Origin: Verrucomicrobiota bacterium
Lineage (GTDB): Bacteria > Verrucomicrobiota > Verrucomicrobiia > Opitutales > Opitutaceae
Length of the DNA stretch: 64,000 bases
Assembly (NCBI GenBank): GCA_023457035.1
Contig: JAEWNN010000013.1
Coordinates: 10,845-74,844, forward strand
Reading direction: 5' to 3'
Every line of letters begins with the position of its first letter. Positions within the stretch are counted from its first letter, which is position 1. Both the position numbers and the translations under genes were made by a program. The notes beneath the pieces were generated by a model, which was not told where the DNA came from, did no database searches, and saw only the letters and a program-made list of their open reading frames with translations. Shown here in pieces: positions 17,533 through 26,393 of the stretch.

Positions 17533-18516
17533 TCAACCGCCGAGGGGGAACTCGAGCTGGTTCTCCCGGCCGATGGCGGTGGCGTCGAGGCCGCGGGCGC
17601 GGAGGGTCTGGGCGAACTCGGCGGCGAAGCCGTGCACGGTGAGCACGCGTTTGGGTTGCACGCGCTCGACGAATTCGAGCAGCTCGGGGAAGTCGGCGTG
17701 GTCGGAGAGCGGGAAGGCGGCGTCGCAGCCGGTCTGGTACTTGCAGGAGGAGTCGAGGGCCCAACCGGTGATCATCGCGGTGCGGCGGGGGGCGAGGCGG
17801 CCGAACCAGGCTTTCGAGGCCTGCGGCGGGGCGATGACGACGTGGCCCGGCGCGGCGAGGGCGTCGAACTCCCGGTGGGCGGGGAACGCGAGTCCGAGCC
17901 GCTCGCACAGCTGGGTGAGCCGGAGGATCTCGGGGTGGAGCATCACGGGCAGCTCGGCGCCGGCGAGCGAGGCGAGGATCTCCTGGGCCTTGCCGAGGCT
18001 GTAGCCGAGGAGCACGGGGACGGCGCCGGCGGCCAGCGTCTCGCGGCAGAAGCGCACCATGTCGGCGATCACGCCCTCGGCCGGGGGGAGCCGGTACTTC
18101 GGCAGGCCGAAGGTTGTCTCCATGATCAGGACATCCGCGCGCGGCACGGCACAGACCTCGGCGGCGCGGCCGGGGCGGAGCTTGAAGTCGCCGGAGTAGA
18201 GGAGCCGGCCGTGCTCGGACTCGGCGAGGAACTGCGCGGAACCGATGATGTGGCCAGCGGGGACGAGGGTGACGTGGCAGTCCGGAGTGAGCTCATGGGT
18301 ACGGCCGAAGGGCAACTCGATCAGTTCGCGGCGGGCGGGCTGGCGGGCGTACATGAGGCGGGCGGTGGCCTCGGTGCAGAGCGTGAGACGGTGCCGCGCC
18401 ATATGGTCGAAGTGCGCATGCGAGATGAACGCGCGCGGGGCCGGGCGGGGCGCGTCGAGCCACCAGTCGATCTGGGGCAGATGGAGTCCCTGGCGGAGTT
18501 GCACTTCCCACGGCAT
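17533..18516 (-). CDS. MBL-fold, beta-CASP-like nuclease (ligase-associated exonuclease type)
   Basis: 327 residues from ATG 18516. The metal site is SHAHFDHMARHR (HxHxDH), then PAGHIIGSAQFLAE, LLYSGDFKLRPG and a late PLSDHADFPELLEFV with ...VLTVHG. This set is characteristic of the exonuclease/mRNA-3'-end-processing-like branch that includes ligase-associated DNA exonuclease. No DNA ligase or LigD-type helicase gene is adjacent here, so the DNA-repair assignment is by family only. Confidence 0.8.
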   Translation of the reverse strand: MPWEVQLRQGLHLPQIDWWLDAPRPAPRAFISHAHFDHMARHRLTLCTEATARLMYARQPARRELIELPFGRTHELTPDCHVTLVPAGHIIGSAQFLAESEHGRLLYSGDFKLRPGRAAEVCAVPRADVLIMETTFGLPKYRLPPAEGVIADMVRFCRETLAAGAVPVLLGYSLGKAQEILASLAGAELPVMLHPEILRLTQLCERLGLAFPAHREFDALAAPGHVVIAPPQASKAWFGRLAPRRTAMITGWALDSSCKYQTGCDAAFPLSDHADFPELLEFVERVQPKRVLTVHGFAAEFAQTLRARGLDATAIGRENQLEFPLGG

Positions 18517-18558
18517 CCGGCCAGCAAGCGGGCGCGCTGGAGCGCGGTCAACCGGGGA

Positions 18559-18606
18559 ACGGTGACGGTGACCGGTCGCCGGTTGCCGGTGGCCAGTGGC
18601 CAGCGG
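18559..18606. repeat. Self-similar spacer of CGGTnGC-type words
   Basis: The spacer between two minus-strand genes contains successive 6-7 base words: GGTGAC twice, then CGGTCGC, CGGTTGC, CGGTGGC, CAGTGGC and CAGCGG. The words are near-copies of each other with single substitutions. It is one of several spacers in this window with this design. Confidence 0.7.
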
Positions 18607-18632
18607 AGGGACGGCGCTGCTGGCGGCCTGCT

Positions 18633-19571
18633 TCAGCGGCCGGGCTTGAAGCCGGCGGCGAGCAGGGTCTCGAAGCAGGGCTCCTCGGTCTCGCGGGCGA
18701 CGGTGCTGACCTCGACCTGCGTGAGACCGGCCTTCTTGAGGAATCCGTGGAGGGCGCTCTCCTTGAAACCGAGCCAGCGGTCGGCATAGAGCTCGCGGGC
18801 CTGCTCGAAATCGTGGGCCTTGAGGTCGAGGACGATGAGCTGGCCGCCGGGTTTGAGGATGCGGCTGGCCTCGTCGACGGCGCGCTGCGGGTGTTCGGCG
18901 TGGTGGAGGGCCTGGCTGAGGATGGCGAGGTCGACAGTGCCTTCGCCGAGAGGGACGGTCTCGATGTCGCCGAGGACGTAACGGAGATTCTCCAGTCCGT
19001 TCTTCTTGGCGAGCTCTGTGCCCACCGCGACCATACGCGGGGAGTTGTCGATGCACCACACCTGGGCGGCGCGGCGGGCGAGCAGCTGGGAGAGCAGGCC
19101 CTCGCCGGCGCCGAGGTCGGCCACGACGATGCCGGGCACGAGGCGCAGGGCGAGATGGCCGATGGCTTCCCACGAGCGACCGGGGCAGTAGTTCTTCCCG
19201 AGGCGGCCGGCGACGAGGTTGAAGTACTCCTCCGACTGGCGACGGCGGCGGGCGAGCACGCGCTCGAGATTGGCACGGTCGTCGGCGGACTCGGGCTGGT
19301 CGGCGATGGCCTCGGCGGCGGTGCGCAGGAGGGTGAGCTGGCGCTGGTCGAGGCCGGGGCGGAGCGAGTAGTAGGCGCGTTTGCCGTCGCGGCGATCGAG
19401 GACGAAGCCGGCCTGGCGCAGCAGCGAGAGCTGGGAGGAGACGCGGGACTGGGCCATGTCGAGGATCTCCTGGAGCTCGGCGACGGAGAGCTCCTCGCGC
19501 AGGAGCAGGGCGAGCAGGCGCAGGCGGGTGGGATCGGCGAGAAGCTTGAGCGTGTCCCAGGGGGATTTCAT
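18633..19571 (-). CDS. ArsR-type HTH regulator fused to SAM methyltransferase
   Basis: 312 residues from ATG 19571. Residues about 1-85 are an ArsR winged helix (LKLLADPTRLRLLALLLREE, LSVAELQEILDMAQSRVSSQ, FVLDRRDGKRAYYSL) with no obvious metal-binding CxC. Residues about 135-300 are a class I methyltransferase (VADLGAGEGLLSQLL motif I, then LSQALHHAEHPQRAVDEASR). This two-domain architecture is found widely in bacteria and is often near methionine-cycle genes. None is adjacent here. It probably binds DNA and responds to or uses SAM; the target is unknown. Confidence 0.85.
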   Translation of the reverse strand: MKSPWDTLKLLADPTRLRLLALLLREELSVAELQEILDMAQSRVSSQLSLLRQAGFVLDRRDGKRAYYSLRPGLDQRQLTLLRTAAEAIADQPESADDRANLERVLARRRRQSEEYFNLVAGRLGKNYCPGRSWEAIGHLALRLVPGIVVADLGAGEGLLSQLLARRAAQVWCIDNSPRMVAVGTELAKKNGLENLRYVLGDIETVPLGEGTVDLAILSQALHHAEHPQRAVDEASRILKPGGQLIVLDLKAHDFEQARELYADRWLGFKESALHGFLKKAGLTQVEVSTVARETEEPCFETLLAAGFKPGR

Positions 19572-19776
19572 CGCGGGGCGACTCTGGCATGGGTGGCGGC
19601 GGGATTGCACGAACGAATCGGCGCCGAGCGGCGCGACGCCGGCGCCGTAAGTTTTTGTTTATTTCCCGGGCGGCGGAGGTGAGTCTTCCCAGCGCGGCCT
19701 GAAACATTATCGTGTCATCACCGCCTATCATTGTCATCGCGGTTCCCTGCTCCCAGCAAACCCCCACATCCACTGC

Positions 19777-20484
19777 ATGAAACCCTATACCCTCGCCATC
19801 AGTCTCGCGTTGTCCGGCCTGTTTGTCGCCGGCTGTTCGACGCCCCAATCCGCGGCGCCGGCGAAGCCCGCCAAGCCGGCCACCGTTGCCCAACCCGCCC
19901 CGCCTCCGCCGCCCCCGGCGGCTCCCGAACCCGTGATCGCGGCGCCGGTCTCCGCCGAGGCGGCCGCCGTGGTCGAACGCCTGATCGAGCCGATGGAGGG
20001 CGGCGTGCAGCACGAACAGGTGGAGGCCACCGGCTTTCCGCAGGCGATCGCCTCGCTCGACGCCGGGGCCAAGGCGCCCATCGTGGATTCACCGATCAAC
20101 TACGGCAGCCAGCCGCCCACCCGCGGGCTGACCGCCGACGGCGCCACCGCGGAGCTGGTGGAGCGCGACTGGACCGGCATGGTGCTGGTGCCGGTGAGCG
20201 CGGACTTCGCGAAGGCGTTCACCTCGATGGTGAAGCTGACCTCGATCGAGGCGCATCCGCTCACCGACGGGCGCGTGCGGACGTGGATGCGCGTGCGCAA
20301 TGTGATCGATGTACCGGTACAGGTCGGCGTGGCCTGCCGCTTCCTCCTGCAGGACCAGGCCGAGGCGACGACGGCGCGCTACTACAGCCTCGATATTCCG
20401 GTGGGCCAGTACCGGGACGTCTTCTTCGTGTCGCCGAAGGGCTCGCTGGTCAGCTACACCGTGCTGGTGAAGAAGGGCATCTGA
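19777..20484 (+). CDS. YcfL/DUF1425-like lipoprotein
   Basis: 235 residues. The N-terminus is a lipoprotein signal with lipobox LFVAGC, followed by a long Ala/Pro linker (residues about 25-70). The C-terminal domain (about 125-235) resembles DUF1425: TDGRVRTWMRVRNVIDVPVQ, then CRFLLQDQAEAT, and a final FFVSPKGSLVSYTVLVKKG. The family includes YcfL, encoded next to the outer-membrane lipoprotein LpoB in E. coli; no LpoB is seen here. Closed by a terminator. Confidence 0.65.
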   Translation: MKPYTLAISLALSGLFVAGCSTPQSAAPAKPAKPATVAQPAPPPPPPAAPEPVIAAPVSAEAAAVVERLIEPMEGGVQHEQVEATGFPQAIASLDAGAKAPIVDSPINYGSQPPTRGLTADGATAELVERDWTGMVLVPVSADFAKAFTSMVKLTSIEAHPLTDGRVRTWMRVRNVIDVPVQVGVACRFLLQDQAEATTARYYSLDIPVGQYRDVFFVSPKGSLVSYTVLVKKGI

Positions 20485-20515
20485 CCCAACTGCGATTCCC
20501 GGGCAGTTTCCAACG

Positions 20516-20546
20516 GCCGCCTCCGGTGCGAGGCGGCTGTTTGTTT
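20516..20546 (+). terminator. Intrinsic terminator of the lipoprotein gene
   Basis: GCCGCCT (20516-20522) pairs with AGGCGGC (20531-20537) and is followed by a T-rich tract. It is 31 bases after the stop. Confidence 0.75.
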
Positions 20547-20580
20547 TCCGGGGCGAGGCTGAGGATTCCGCAGGGCGGGC

Positions 20581-21747
20581 TCAGAACGAGGCGAGCAGTT
20601 TGCGCAGGTCGACGTGGTCGAGGACCATGCGCTTGATGATCGGGATCTTGTCGGCGTCCTGCGGCTGGGTCTTGATCGTCATGCTGTTGATCTTCGAGGC
20701 GACGGCGTAGGCCTCGTCGGCGACGGCGACGACCGGGATCGGGGTCCGGGAGAGCAGCTCGATCAGGCGCGGGTGCGGGAGGGTGTTGCCGGTGAGCACG
20801 ATGCCGGAGACGACACGGCCGCCGGAGAGGCCGGCGGTGGAGATGGTGGCGAAGAGCAGGTCGTCGCGGTCGCCGGGGGTGACGAGCAGCACGCCGGGTT
20901 TGAGCACATCGACGACGCCCTTGGCGGTCATGGCGCCGATGACGACCTCGTCGATGCGCTCGTTGGCGCCGCCGGCGCGGCCGTTGAGCCAGCGGCCGCC
21001 GATCTCCTCGACGATCTGGGCGAGGTTGGGCGAGGTGAGGGTTTTCTGGATGGGGAGCACGCCGAGCAGCGGCACGCCGAGGCGGGCGAGGCCGCGGCCG
21101 GCGTAGTCGGCGATGAAGCCGAGTTTGTCGGCCTCGACCTTGTTGACGATGGCGCCGATGACCTCGACCCCCTCGCGGTCGAAGAGGGCCTTGTTCATGG
21201 CGATCTCGTCGACGGGGCGGCCGATGCCGCCGGAGGAGACGAGGATGACCTTGGCGTCGAGCAGATGGGCGACCTTGGCGTTGGAGAGGTCGAAGACAGA
21301 GCCGACGCCGGCGTGGCCGGTGCCCTCGATGATGGTGAAGTCCTTCTCCCAGGAGACGCGGTCGAAGGCGCGGCAGATGCGGTCGACGAGGGCGGGCAGC
21401 ATGCCGGCGGGATCGGTGAGGTAGCGGCGGGTGAACTTCCCGTCGATGGTGACGGGGCTCATGCTCTCGATGGGGACCTTGACGTGGTAGATGGTGTCGA
21501 GGAGCACCGAGTCCTCGTCGATCTGGTGGCCCTCGACCTCGACGAAGCGCTGGCCGACGGGCTTGATGAAGCCGACCCGCGGATACAGGGTCTGGAGGGC
21601 GGCGAAGAGGCCGAGGCAGGTGGTGGTCTTGCCCTCGTTCATCCGGGTGCCGGCGACGAAGATGCGCTTGGTGGTGTTGTTGGTCGGTTTGGCGAGGAGG
21701 CCTTCGGGGGCCTCCTGGAAGCCGGCGGGCATGGCGGTGGTGGGCAT
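20581..21747 (-). CDS. BioD-like P-loop + DRTGG protein (regulatory half of phosphotransacetylase)
   Basis: 388 residues from ATG 21747. Residues about 28-215 are a BioD/CobQ-like P-loop domain (FVAGTRMNEGKTTTCLGLF). Residues about 215-330 resemble the DRTGG domain (IDEVVIGAMTAKGVVDVLKP, LLVTPGDRDDLLFATI). In the long Pta of enteric bacteria these two domains precede the catalytic domain in one chain. Here the catalytic domain is the separate gene immediately upstream on the same strand. I infer that the two products form one functional, regulated phosphotransacetylase. Confidence 0.82.
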   Translation of the reverse strand: MPTTAMPAGFQEAPEGLLAKPTNNTTKRIFVAGTRMNEGKTTTCLGLFAALQTLYPRVGFIKPVGQRFVEVEGHQIDEDSVLLDTIYHVKVPIESMSPVTIDGKFTRRYLTDPAGMLPALVDRICRAFDRVSWEKDFTIIEGTGHAGVGSVFDLSNAKVAHLLDAKVILVSSGGIGRPVDEIAMNKALFDREGVEVIGAIVNKVEADKLGFIADYAGRGLARLGVPLLGVLPIQKTLTSPNLAQIVEEIGGRWLNGRAGGANERIDEVVIGAMTAKGVVDVLKPGVLLVTPGDRDDLLFATISTAGLSGGRVVSGIVLTGNTLPHPRLIELLSRTPIPVVAVADEAYAVASKINSMTIKTQPQDADKIPIIKRMVLDHVDLRKLLASF

Positions 21748-21751
21748 GGGA

Positions 21752-21907
21752 GAATAGCGGAACGCGGAATGCGGATTGCGGAATGGGGGGAGGGGGCAGG
21801 ATCCGTGCGCGCGGATGATCGATTCTGGAGGGCGGGCCTGTGGGTGGAGAGAGGGGGCGGGGCGCGCCTGGGAAGCCGCAATCCGAGATCCGAAATCCGC
21901 AATCGGA
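21752..21907. repeat. Spacer of GCGGAAT words with inverted copies
   Basis: At 21755-21788 near-copies of GCGGAAT follow one another (GCGGAAC, GCGGAAT, GCGGATT, GCGGAAT). At 21875-21907 the inverted words follow (CCGCAAT, CCGAGAT, CCGAAAT, CCGCAAT). The two blocks can pair across about 90 bases. It fills the spacer between pta and its regulatory partner. Confidence 0.8.
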
Positions 21908-22939
21908 TCAGTCGTGGCCGTAGAGGAGGTTGTGGCTGATGGCCTGGACGCCGACGATGGCGGCGGCACCGAGCACATCGTGGGCGCTGGAGCCGCGGCT
22001 GATCTCGGCGGCCGGGCGCGAGAGGCCGGTGATGATCTGGCCGAAAGTGTTGGCGCCGGCGAGGACCTGCACGAGCTTGAAGGCGATGTTGCCGGAGTTG
22101 AGGTCGGGGAAGATGAGCACGTTGGCCCGGCCGCCGACCCCGCCGGCGATGTTCTTGGCGGTGGCCGTGCGCGGATCGAGCGCGGCGTCGACCTGCATTT
22201 CGCCGTCGATCTCGATGGCGAACTTCTGCTCGGGGATCTTGGCGCGGGCGAGCTCTGTGGCGGCGCGCATCTTCAGCACGGAGGGATGGGTGGAGCTGCC
22301 GTGGCTGGAGTAGCTCAGGAAGGCGACGCGCGGGGTGTCGTTGGTGAGATGGTGGGCGATGCGGGCGGCGGTGATGCCGATGTCGGCCAGTTGCTCGGCG
22401 GTGGGGTCGGGGATGACGCCGCAATCGCCGAGGAAGAGCGAGCCGTCGAGGCCGACCTTGTTCTCGTCGAAGTCGAGGACCATGACGGAGGAGGCGGTAT
22501 TCACCCCCTCCTGCCGGGGGATGATCTGGAAGAGCGGGCGCAGGGCGCTGGCGGCGGCGACGGTGGCGCCGCCGATGAGCGCGTCGGCCTGGGCCGTGGC
22601 GAGCATCATGGTGGCGAAGAACGCCGGATCGGCCATCGCGGCGCGGGCCTCGGCGGGGGACAGGCCGCGGCTCTTGCGGAGTTCGAAATAGCGGGCGCCA
22701 AAATCGTCGAGGTCGGCGGACCGGGCGGGATCGATGACGCGCATGCCCTGCAGGGAGATGTCGAGCCGGAGGGCGGCATCCTTGATGACGGCGCGTTCGC
22801 CGAGGAGGATCGGCGCGCCCATGCGGCGGGTGACGAGCTGGCGGGCCGCCTGGATCACGCGCGGATCGGCGCCTTCCGGAAATACGAAGCGTTTCGGGTG
22901 GCGCTGGAGTTTTTCGGTGAGCCGGGGAATGAGCGGCAT
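21908..22939 (-). CDS. pta: Phosphate acetyltransferase, catalytic-domain only
   Basis: 343 residues, matching the short, single-domain Pta. Signatures: RFVFPEGADPRVIQAARQLV at the start, ADALIGGATVAAASALRPLF, VLIFPDLNSGNIAFKLVQVL and FGQIITGLSRPAAEISRGSS near the C-terminus. The enzyme interconverts acetyl-CoA and acetyl phosphate. It lies upstream of the BioD/DRTGG gene. No acetate kinase gene is seen in the window. Confidence 0.92.
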   Translation of the reverse strand: MPLIPRLTEKLQRHPKRFVFPEGADPRVIQAARQLVTRRMGAPILLGERAVIKDAALRLDISLQGMRVIDPARSADLDDFGARYFELRKSRGLSPAEARAAMADPAFFATMMLATAQADALIGGATVAAASALRPLFQIIPRQEGVNTASSVMVLDFDENKVGLDGSLFLGDCGVIPDPTAEQLADIGITAARIAHHLTNDTPRVAFLSYSSHGSSTHPSVLKMRAATELARAKIPEQKFAIEIDGEMQVDAALDPRTATAKNIAGGVGGRANVLIFPDLNSGNIAFKLVQVLAGANTFGQIITGLSRPAAEISRGSSAHDVLGAAAIVGVQAISHNLLYGHD

Positions 22940-23014
22940 GGGCGGAGGGTGGCGCGCGGAAGATGTCGGGCCGGTGCGGCGGGGTCAATGGCCAGGGCAG
23001 GGCGGCGGGTGGAC

Positions 23015-23043
23015 AAAAAAGCCCGCCCCGGGCAGGGGCGGGC
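23015..23043 (-). terminator. Intrinsic terminator of the CsgG-like gene
   Basis: GCCCGCCCC (23021-23029) pairs with GGGGCGGGC (23035-23043); six T follow on the minus strand. Confidence 0.9.
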
Positions 23044-23063
23044 GCGAGAAACGGGGCGGGCGC

Positions 23064-24044
23064 CTACTGGAGCACCACGGTGTCGCCGCGGTCGGGCAGG
23101 TCGCCGCTGACGAGTTTGCAGGTGGAGAACTTCTCCTTGGGGCTGACGACCTCGATCATGCCGAGCGTCTCGCCTTCGCTGGAGCCGAGGATCTCGCCGG
23201 TCTCGGGATCGGTGAGGACCTCGCCCTTGCGGCGGATGGCGAAGGTCTGGCCGGCGCGAATGCCGTAGTTGGTGCCGAGGTTGATGTTGATGGCCTCCTC
23301 GGAGACGGAGACCACGTTGCCCTCGACCGGGTAGGACTCCATCTTGGAGGCGATGAATTTGACCGCCTGGTTGATGCAGTCCTGGGCGGCCTCGCCGATC
23401 GGGGTCTTGGCGAAGGTGCCGAGTTCGCCGCCCCAGCGGGACTCGCTGTAGCCGAGGTTGAGGCCGGACTTGCCGGCGACGCCGCGGATCCGCTCGCTGG
23501 CGACGACTTCGCTGGACGTGGTGTCGACGAGTTTCACCACCAGGACGATGGAGGACTTGGTGGCGGAGCCGCCGATGGTGAAGCCTTTGATGCGTATGCC
23601 GCCGGAGTCGCCGGAGGTGTTGCTCGACACTTCGGTGATGAGGGTGGTGGCGAGGTAGCGGGCGGTGCGGATCTTGCCGGTCTGCGCCACGCCGGTGGAC
23701 TTCGCGGCGCGCTTGCTGGAGGCGAGGTCCTGCTCGTTCATCACGGCGTCGAGGTTGCCGCGCTCGACGATGACGAAGCGGTTGGTGGCGAAGAGGGCGG
23801 ACTCGAGCATGGCGCGCATGTTGGCCTTCGCGCCGTCGTCGAAGTCGCAGCCGGAATCGACCTCGAAGTCGACGACGCCGATGGGGTGCTTGATGCCCTG
23901 GTAGGCGCCCATCTGGCTGCCCTTGGTGTCGTCCTTGGGGCGGGTGGCGGTGCTCGGCTTGAGGAGCGAGGTCCCCACATCGGCCTGGGCGAGGGCGGCG
24001 AGGAGCGTGAGCGAGAGGAACGCGGCGATGGTTTGGCGTTTCAT
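23064..24044 (-). CDS. CsgG/HfaB-family secreted protein
   Basis: 326 residues from ATG 24044 with signal peptide (MKRQTIAAFLSLTLLAALAQ) but no lipobox cysteine. The CsgG-type core is visible: IGVVDFEVDSGCDFDDG, ALFATNRFVIVERGNLDAVM, RYLATTLITEV, then VVKLVDTTSSEVVASERIRG. The C-terminal part (GNVVSVSEEAININLGTNYG, IRAGQTFAIRRKGE) looks like an added SH3-like or flagellar-assembly-type domain. CsgG forms outer-membrane secretion pores; without the lipid anchor and without curli genes nearby, pore function is uncertain. Confidence 0.75.
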   Translation of the reverse strand: MKRQTIAAFLSLTLLAALAQADVGTSLLKPSTATRPKDDTKGSQMGAYQGIKHPIGVVDFEVDSGCDFDDGAKANMRAMLESALFATNRFVIVERGNLDAVMNEQDLASSKRAAKSTGVAQTGKIRTARYLATTLITEVSSNTSGDSGGIRIKGFTIGGSATKSSIVLVVKLVDTTSSEVVASERIRGVAGKSGLNLGYSESRWGGELGTFAKTPIGEAAQDCINQAVKFIASKMESYPVEGNVVSVSEEAININLGTNYGIRAGQTFAIRRKGEVLTDPETGEILGSSEGETLGMIEVVSPKEKFSTCKLVSGDLPDRGDTVVLQ

Positions 24045-24279
24045 AGGTGGAAGGCGGGTTGACCGGAAGATGACCGGGAAAGCGTGCTGGTGGATACGCG
24101 GGGCGGCGGGTGGTGGCAAGCTGTTTGGCGGGTGGCGGGGGGCCCGGAGGCTTCTGCGCAACCCTCGGTGTCCAGAATCGTGAAATACTCGACGGGCGAA
24201 GACACGGACCGAGGCAGGGGCGGGCCCGGGTAATGCACTTGCGCCCGGCGGCGCTCCGCGGGGAGAACGAGGCCCTCAG

Positions 24280-25878
24280 ATGTCGAAACAACTCGAACGC
24301 ATCGGCCTGGTGGCGGGCCTGACGATGGTCTCGCGCGTGCTCGGCTTGGTCCGCGACATGCTGACGGCGGCGGTCTTCGGCACCTCCGCGCTGGCCAGCG
24401 CGTTCTACACGGCGTTCACGCTGCCGAACCTGTTCCGCCGGCTGCTCGGCGAGGGGGCGCTCACGGCGGCGTTCGTGCCGACGCTCAACGAGGAACTCGA
24501 GCAGCGGCAGCGGGCGGGCGCGTTCGCTCTCGTGAGCCAGGTCGCGAGCTGGTTGTTGGTGGTGACGCTGGTCGTGGTGGCCGCGGCGATGCTGGTGCTG
24601 GGCACGGGCTGGTGGGCGGGCCCGGTGGCCGCGCTGGGCGCCGCACCGGAGACGATCGCCCGCTGGCGGCTGGGCGCGGAGCTGGCGGTTTGGCTTTTCC
24701 CCTACATGGTCTTCGTCTGTCTGGCGGCGGCGTTCAGCGCGGCGTTGCAGACCCTCGAGCGTTTTCTCGAGCCGGCGCTTTCGCCCATCTGGCTGAACTT
24801 GGCGATGATCGCGGCGCTGGTCGGCGGCGCGTGGGGCGGCTGGGCGGCCGACGGCGGCCTGCGGATACGGCTGCTGTGCGCCGGCGTGCTGGTGGGGGGC
24901 TTCTTCCAGATGGCGGTGCCGGCGGCCGCGCTCATGCGCGAGGGCTGGCGGCCGCGGCTGGACCTGCGTCGCAGCGCCCAGATGCGGGCAATCGTCGCGC
25001 TGATGGCGCCGACGGTGGTCGGCTCGGCGGTGTACCTGATCAACATGGCGCTGCTGCGGCTGGTCGGTCTCTCGCTCAACGACGCGGCGGTCTCGCTGCT
25101 GAACCTGGCGACACGGCTGATGGAGCTGCCGATCGGCGTCTTCGCGGTGGCGGTGTCGACGGTGGTGTTCCCGCTGATCGCGCGGCAGGCGGCGCAGGGC
25201 GACTGGCGGGCTTTTGCGGAGTCGTACCGGCGGGGGATGCGGCTGATCCTGGTGGTGAACATCCCGGCGGCGGCGGGGCTGGTGTTGCTGGCCGAGCCGA
25301 TCATCCGGCTGCTGTTCGAGCGGGGGGCCTTCCATGCCGCGGATACCGGGGCGATGGTCCCGGTGCTCGCGGTCTTCGCGGCCGGGTTGCCGTTCTTCTC
25401 CTTCGTCAATCTGGTGCTGCGCGCCTTCTACGCGCGCAAGGACATGCGCACGCCGGTGCGCGCGGCCGTGCTGAGCTTCGCGGTGAACATCGGCCTCGGC
25501 CTGGCGCTGATGGGACCGCTCTCGACGGTGGGCCTGGCGCTGGCGAGCAATGTGGCGGTCGTCGCCCAAGCCTGGTATCTGCAGGCGCGACTGGCACGGT
25601 GCGACCCGGCGCTGGCTTTCCGCCCTCTCTGGCGCGATCTGCTCAAGATCGCCGCCGGCGTGGCGGCGATGGCGCTCGCCGTCTGGGGCGAGCGGCTGCT
25701 CCTCGAGGCGCTGGTATCGCCGGCGTGGTGGCGCGACATCGTCGTGCTGGCGACCGGGATCCCGCTCGGGGTGGCGTGCTACGGCGCGGTGCTGTGGGGG
25801 TTGCGGATCGAGGGCCGCGCGGAGCTGCCGGCGTTGGCCGGTCGGCTGGTGGCGCGGCTGGGTTTGCTCCGCGGATGA
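24280..25878 (+). CDS. murJ: Lipid II flippase MurJ
   Basis: 532 residues, integral membrane, with about 14 predicted helices. N-terminal family signature GLTMVSRVLGLVRDMLTAAV, then TLPNLFRRLLGEGALTAAFV, LEQRQRAGAF and later RLMELPIGVFAVAVSTVVFP. MurJ flips the undecaprenyl-linked peptidoglycan precursor across the inner membrane. Length and features are full. It is a single gene here, separated from rpmB by a terminator. Confidence 0.95.
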   Translation: MSKQLERIGLVAGLTMVSRVLGLVRDMLTAAVFGTSALASAFYTAFTLPNLFRRLLGEGALTAAFVPTLNEELEQRQRAGAFALVSQVASWLLVVTLVVVAAAMLVLGTGWWAGPVAALGAAPETIARWRLGAELAVWLFPYMVFVCLAAAFSAALQTLERFLEPALSPIWLNLAMIAALVGGAWGGWAADGGLRIRLLCAGVLVGGFFQMAVPAAALMREGWRPRLDLRRSAQMRAIVALMAPTVVGSAVYLINMALLRLVGLSLNDAAVSLLNLATRLMELPIGVFAVAVSTVVFPLIARQAAQGDWRAFAESYRRGMRLILVVNIPAAAGLVLLAEPIIRLLFERGAFHAADTGAMVPVLAVFAAGLPFFSFVNLVLRAFYARKDMRTPVRAAVLSFAVNIGLGLALMGPLSTVGLALASNVAVVAQAWYLQARLARCDPALAFRPLWRDLLKIAAGVAAMALAVWGERLLLEALVSPAWWRDIVVLATGIPLGVACYGAVLWGLRIEGRAELPALAGRLVARLGLLRG

Positions 25879-25907
25879 AGGGCGGCGTCTCCATTTTCAC
25901 CCGCCGG

Positions 25908-25950
25908 AAAAAATGTGCCCCCGAGGGCGCTAAGCGCTCGCTCGGGGGCA
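25908..25950 (-). terminator. Intrinsic terminator of rpmB
   Basis: TGCCCCCGAG (25916-25925) pairs with CTCGGGGGCA (25941-25950), with inner GC pairing, and six T follow on the minus strand. It also lies 30 bases past the convergent murJ stop. Confidence 0.85.
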
Positions 25951-25979
25951 GGCGGGTGGATGGGAGAGCTACAGGCTGG

Positions 25980-26210
25980 TCAGGCTTTTTGGACTTTGCC
26001 AGCTTTAATTGCCTTCACGGAGACCAAGATGCGCTTCGTCGCCCCGTTGGGCAGGCGCACCTTGACCTTCTGGAGGTTCGGCTTGAACCAACGCTTGGTA
26101 ATCGCGGTGACGTGCGTGCCGATGCCTCCGCTCTTCTTGGACTGACCCTTACGGTGGATGATGCTTCCCCGGGAGGGACGCTTGCCTGTGATCGCGCAGA
26201 TTCGAGCCAT
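25980..26210 (-). CDS. rpmB: 50S ribosomal protein L28
   Basis: 76 residues from ATG 26210: MARICAITGKRPSRGSIIHR, then KKSGGIGTH, RWFKPNLQKVKVRLPNG and VSVKAIKAGKVQKA. These match bacterial L28 closely. The CxxC zinc-ribbon seen in some L28 proteins is absent. Convergent with murJ; divergent from the ACP-dehydratase gene. Confidence 0.96.
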   Translation of the reverse strand: MARICAITGKRPSRGSIIHRKGQSKKSGGIGTHVTAITKRWFKPNLQKVKVRLPNGATKRILVSVKAIKAGKVQKA

Positions 26211-26393
26211 GGTGAAAGTGATTAAAGGGCCGAGAGCATCCGGCGGGAGGAGGGCATGGCAAGAGCTTTTTTCGGCTAGCGCGCGATCGATGCGGGTCGG
26301 ATCTTCCCGTGGCGGGCCGGCCTCCGTGGGGCGGTCCCTGCGGGTGAAGATTGGGTTTGCGCGGATACTTGCCGCCTCTGTTACATCCCCGCG

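Noticed and set aside
22855..25569. Very long minus-strand open frame across murJ
   Set aside because: Arg/Gln/His-rich antisense product typical of high-GC DNA; murJ on the plus strand is unmistakable.
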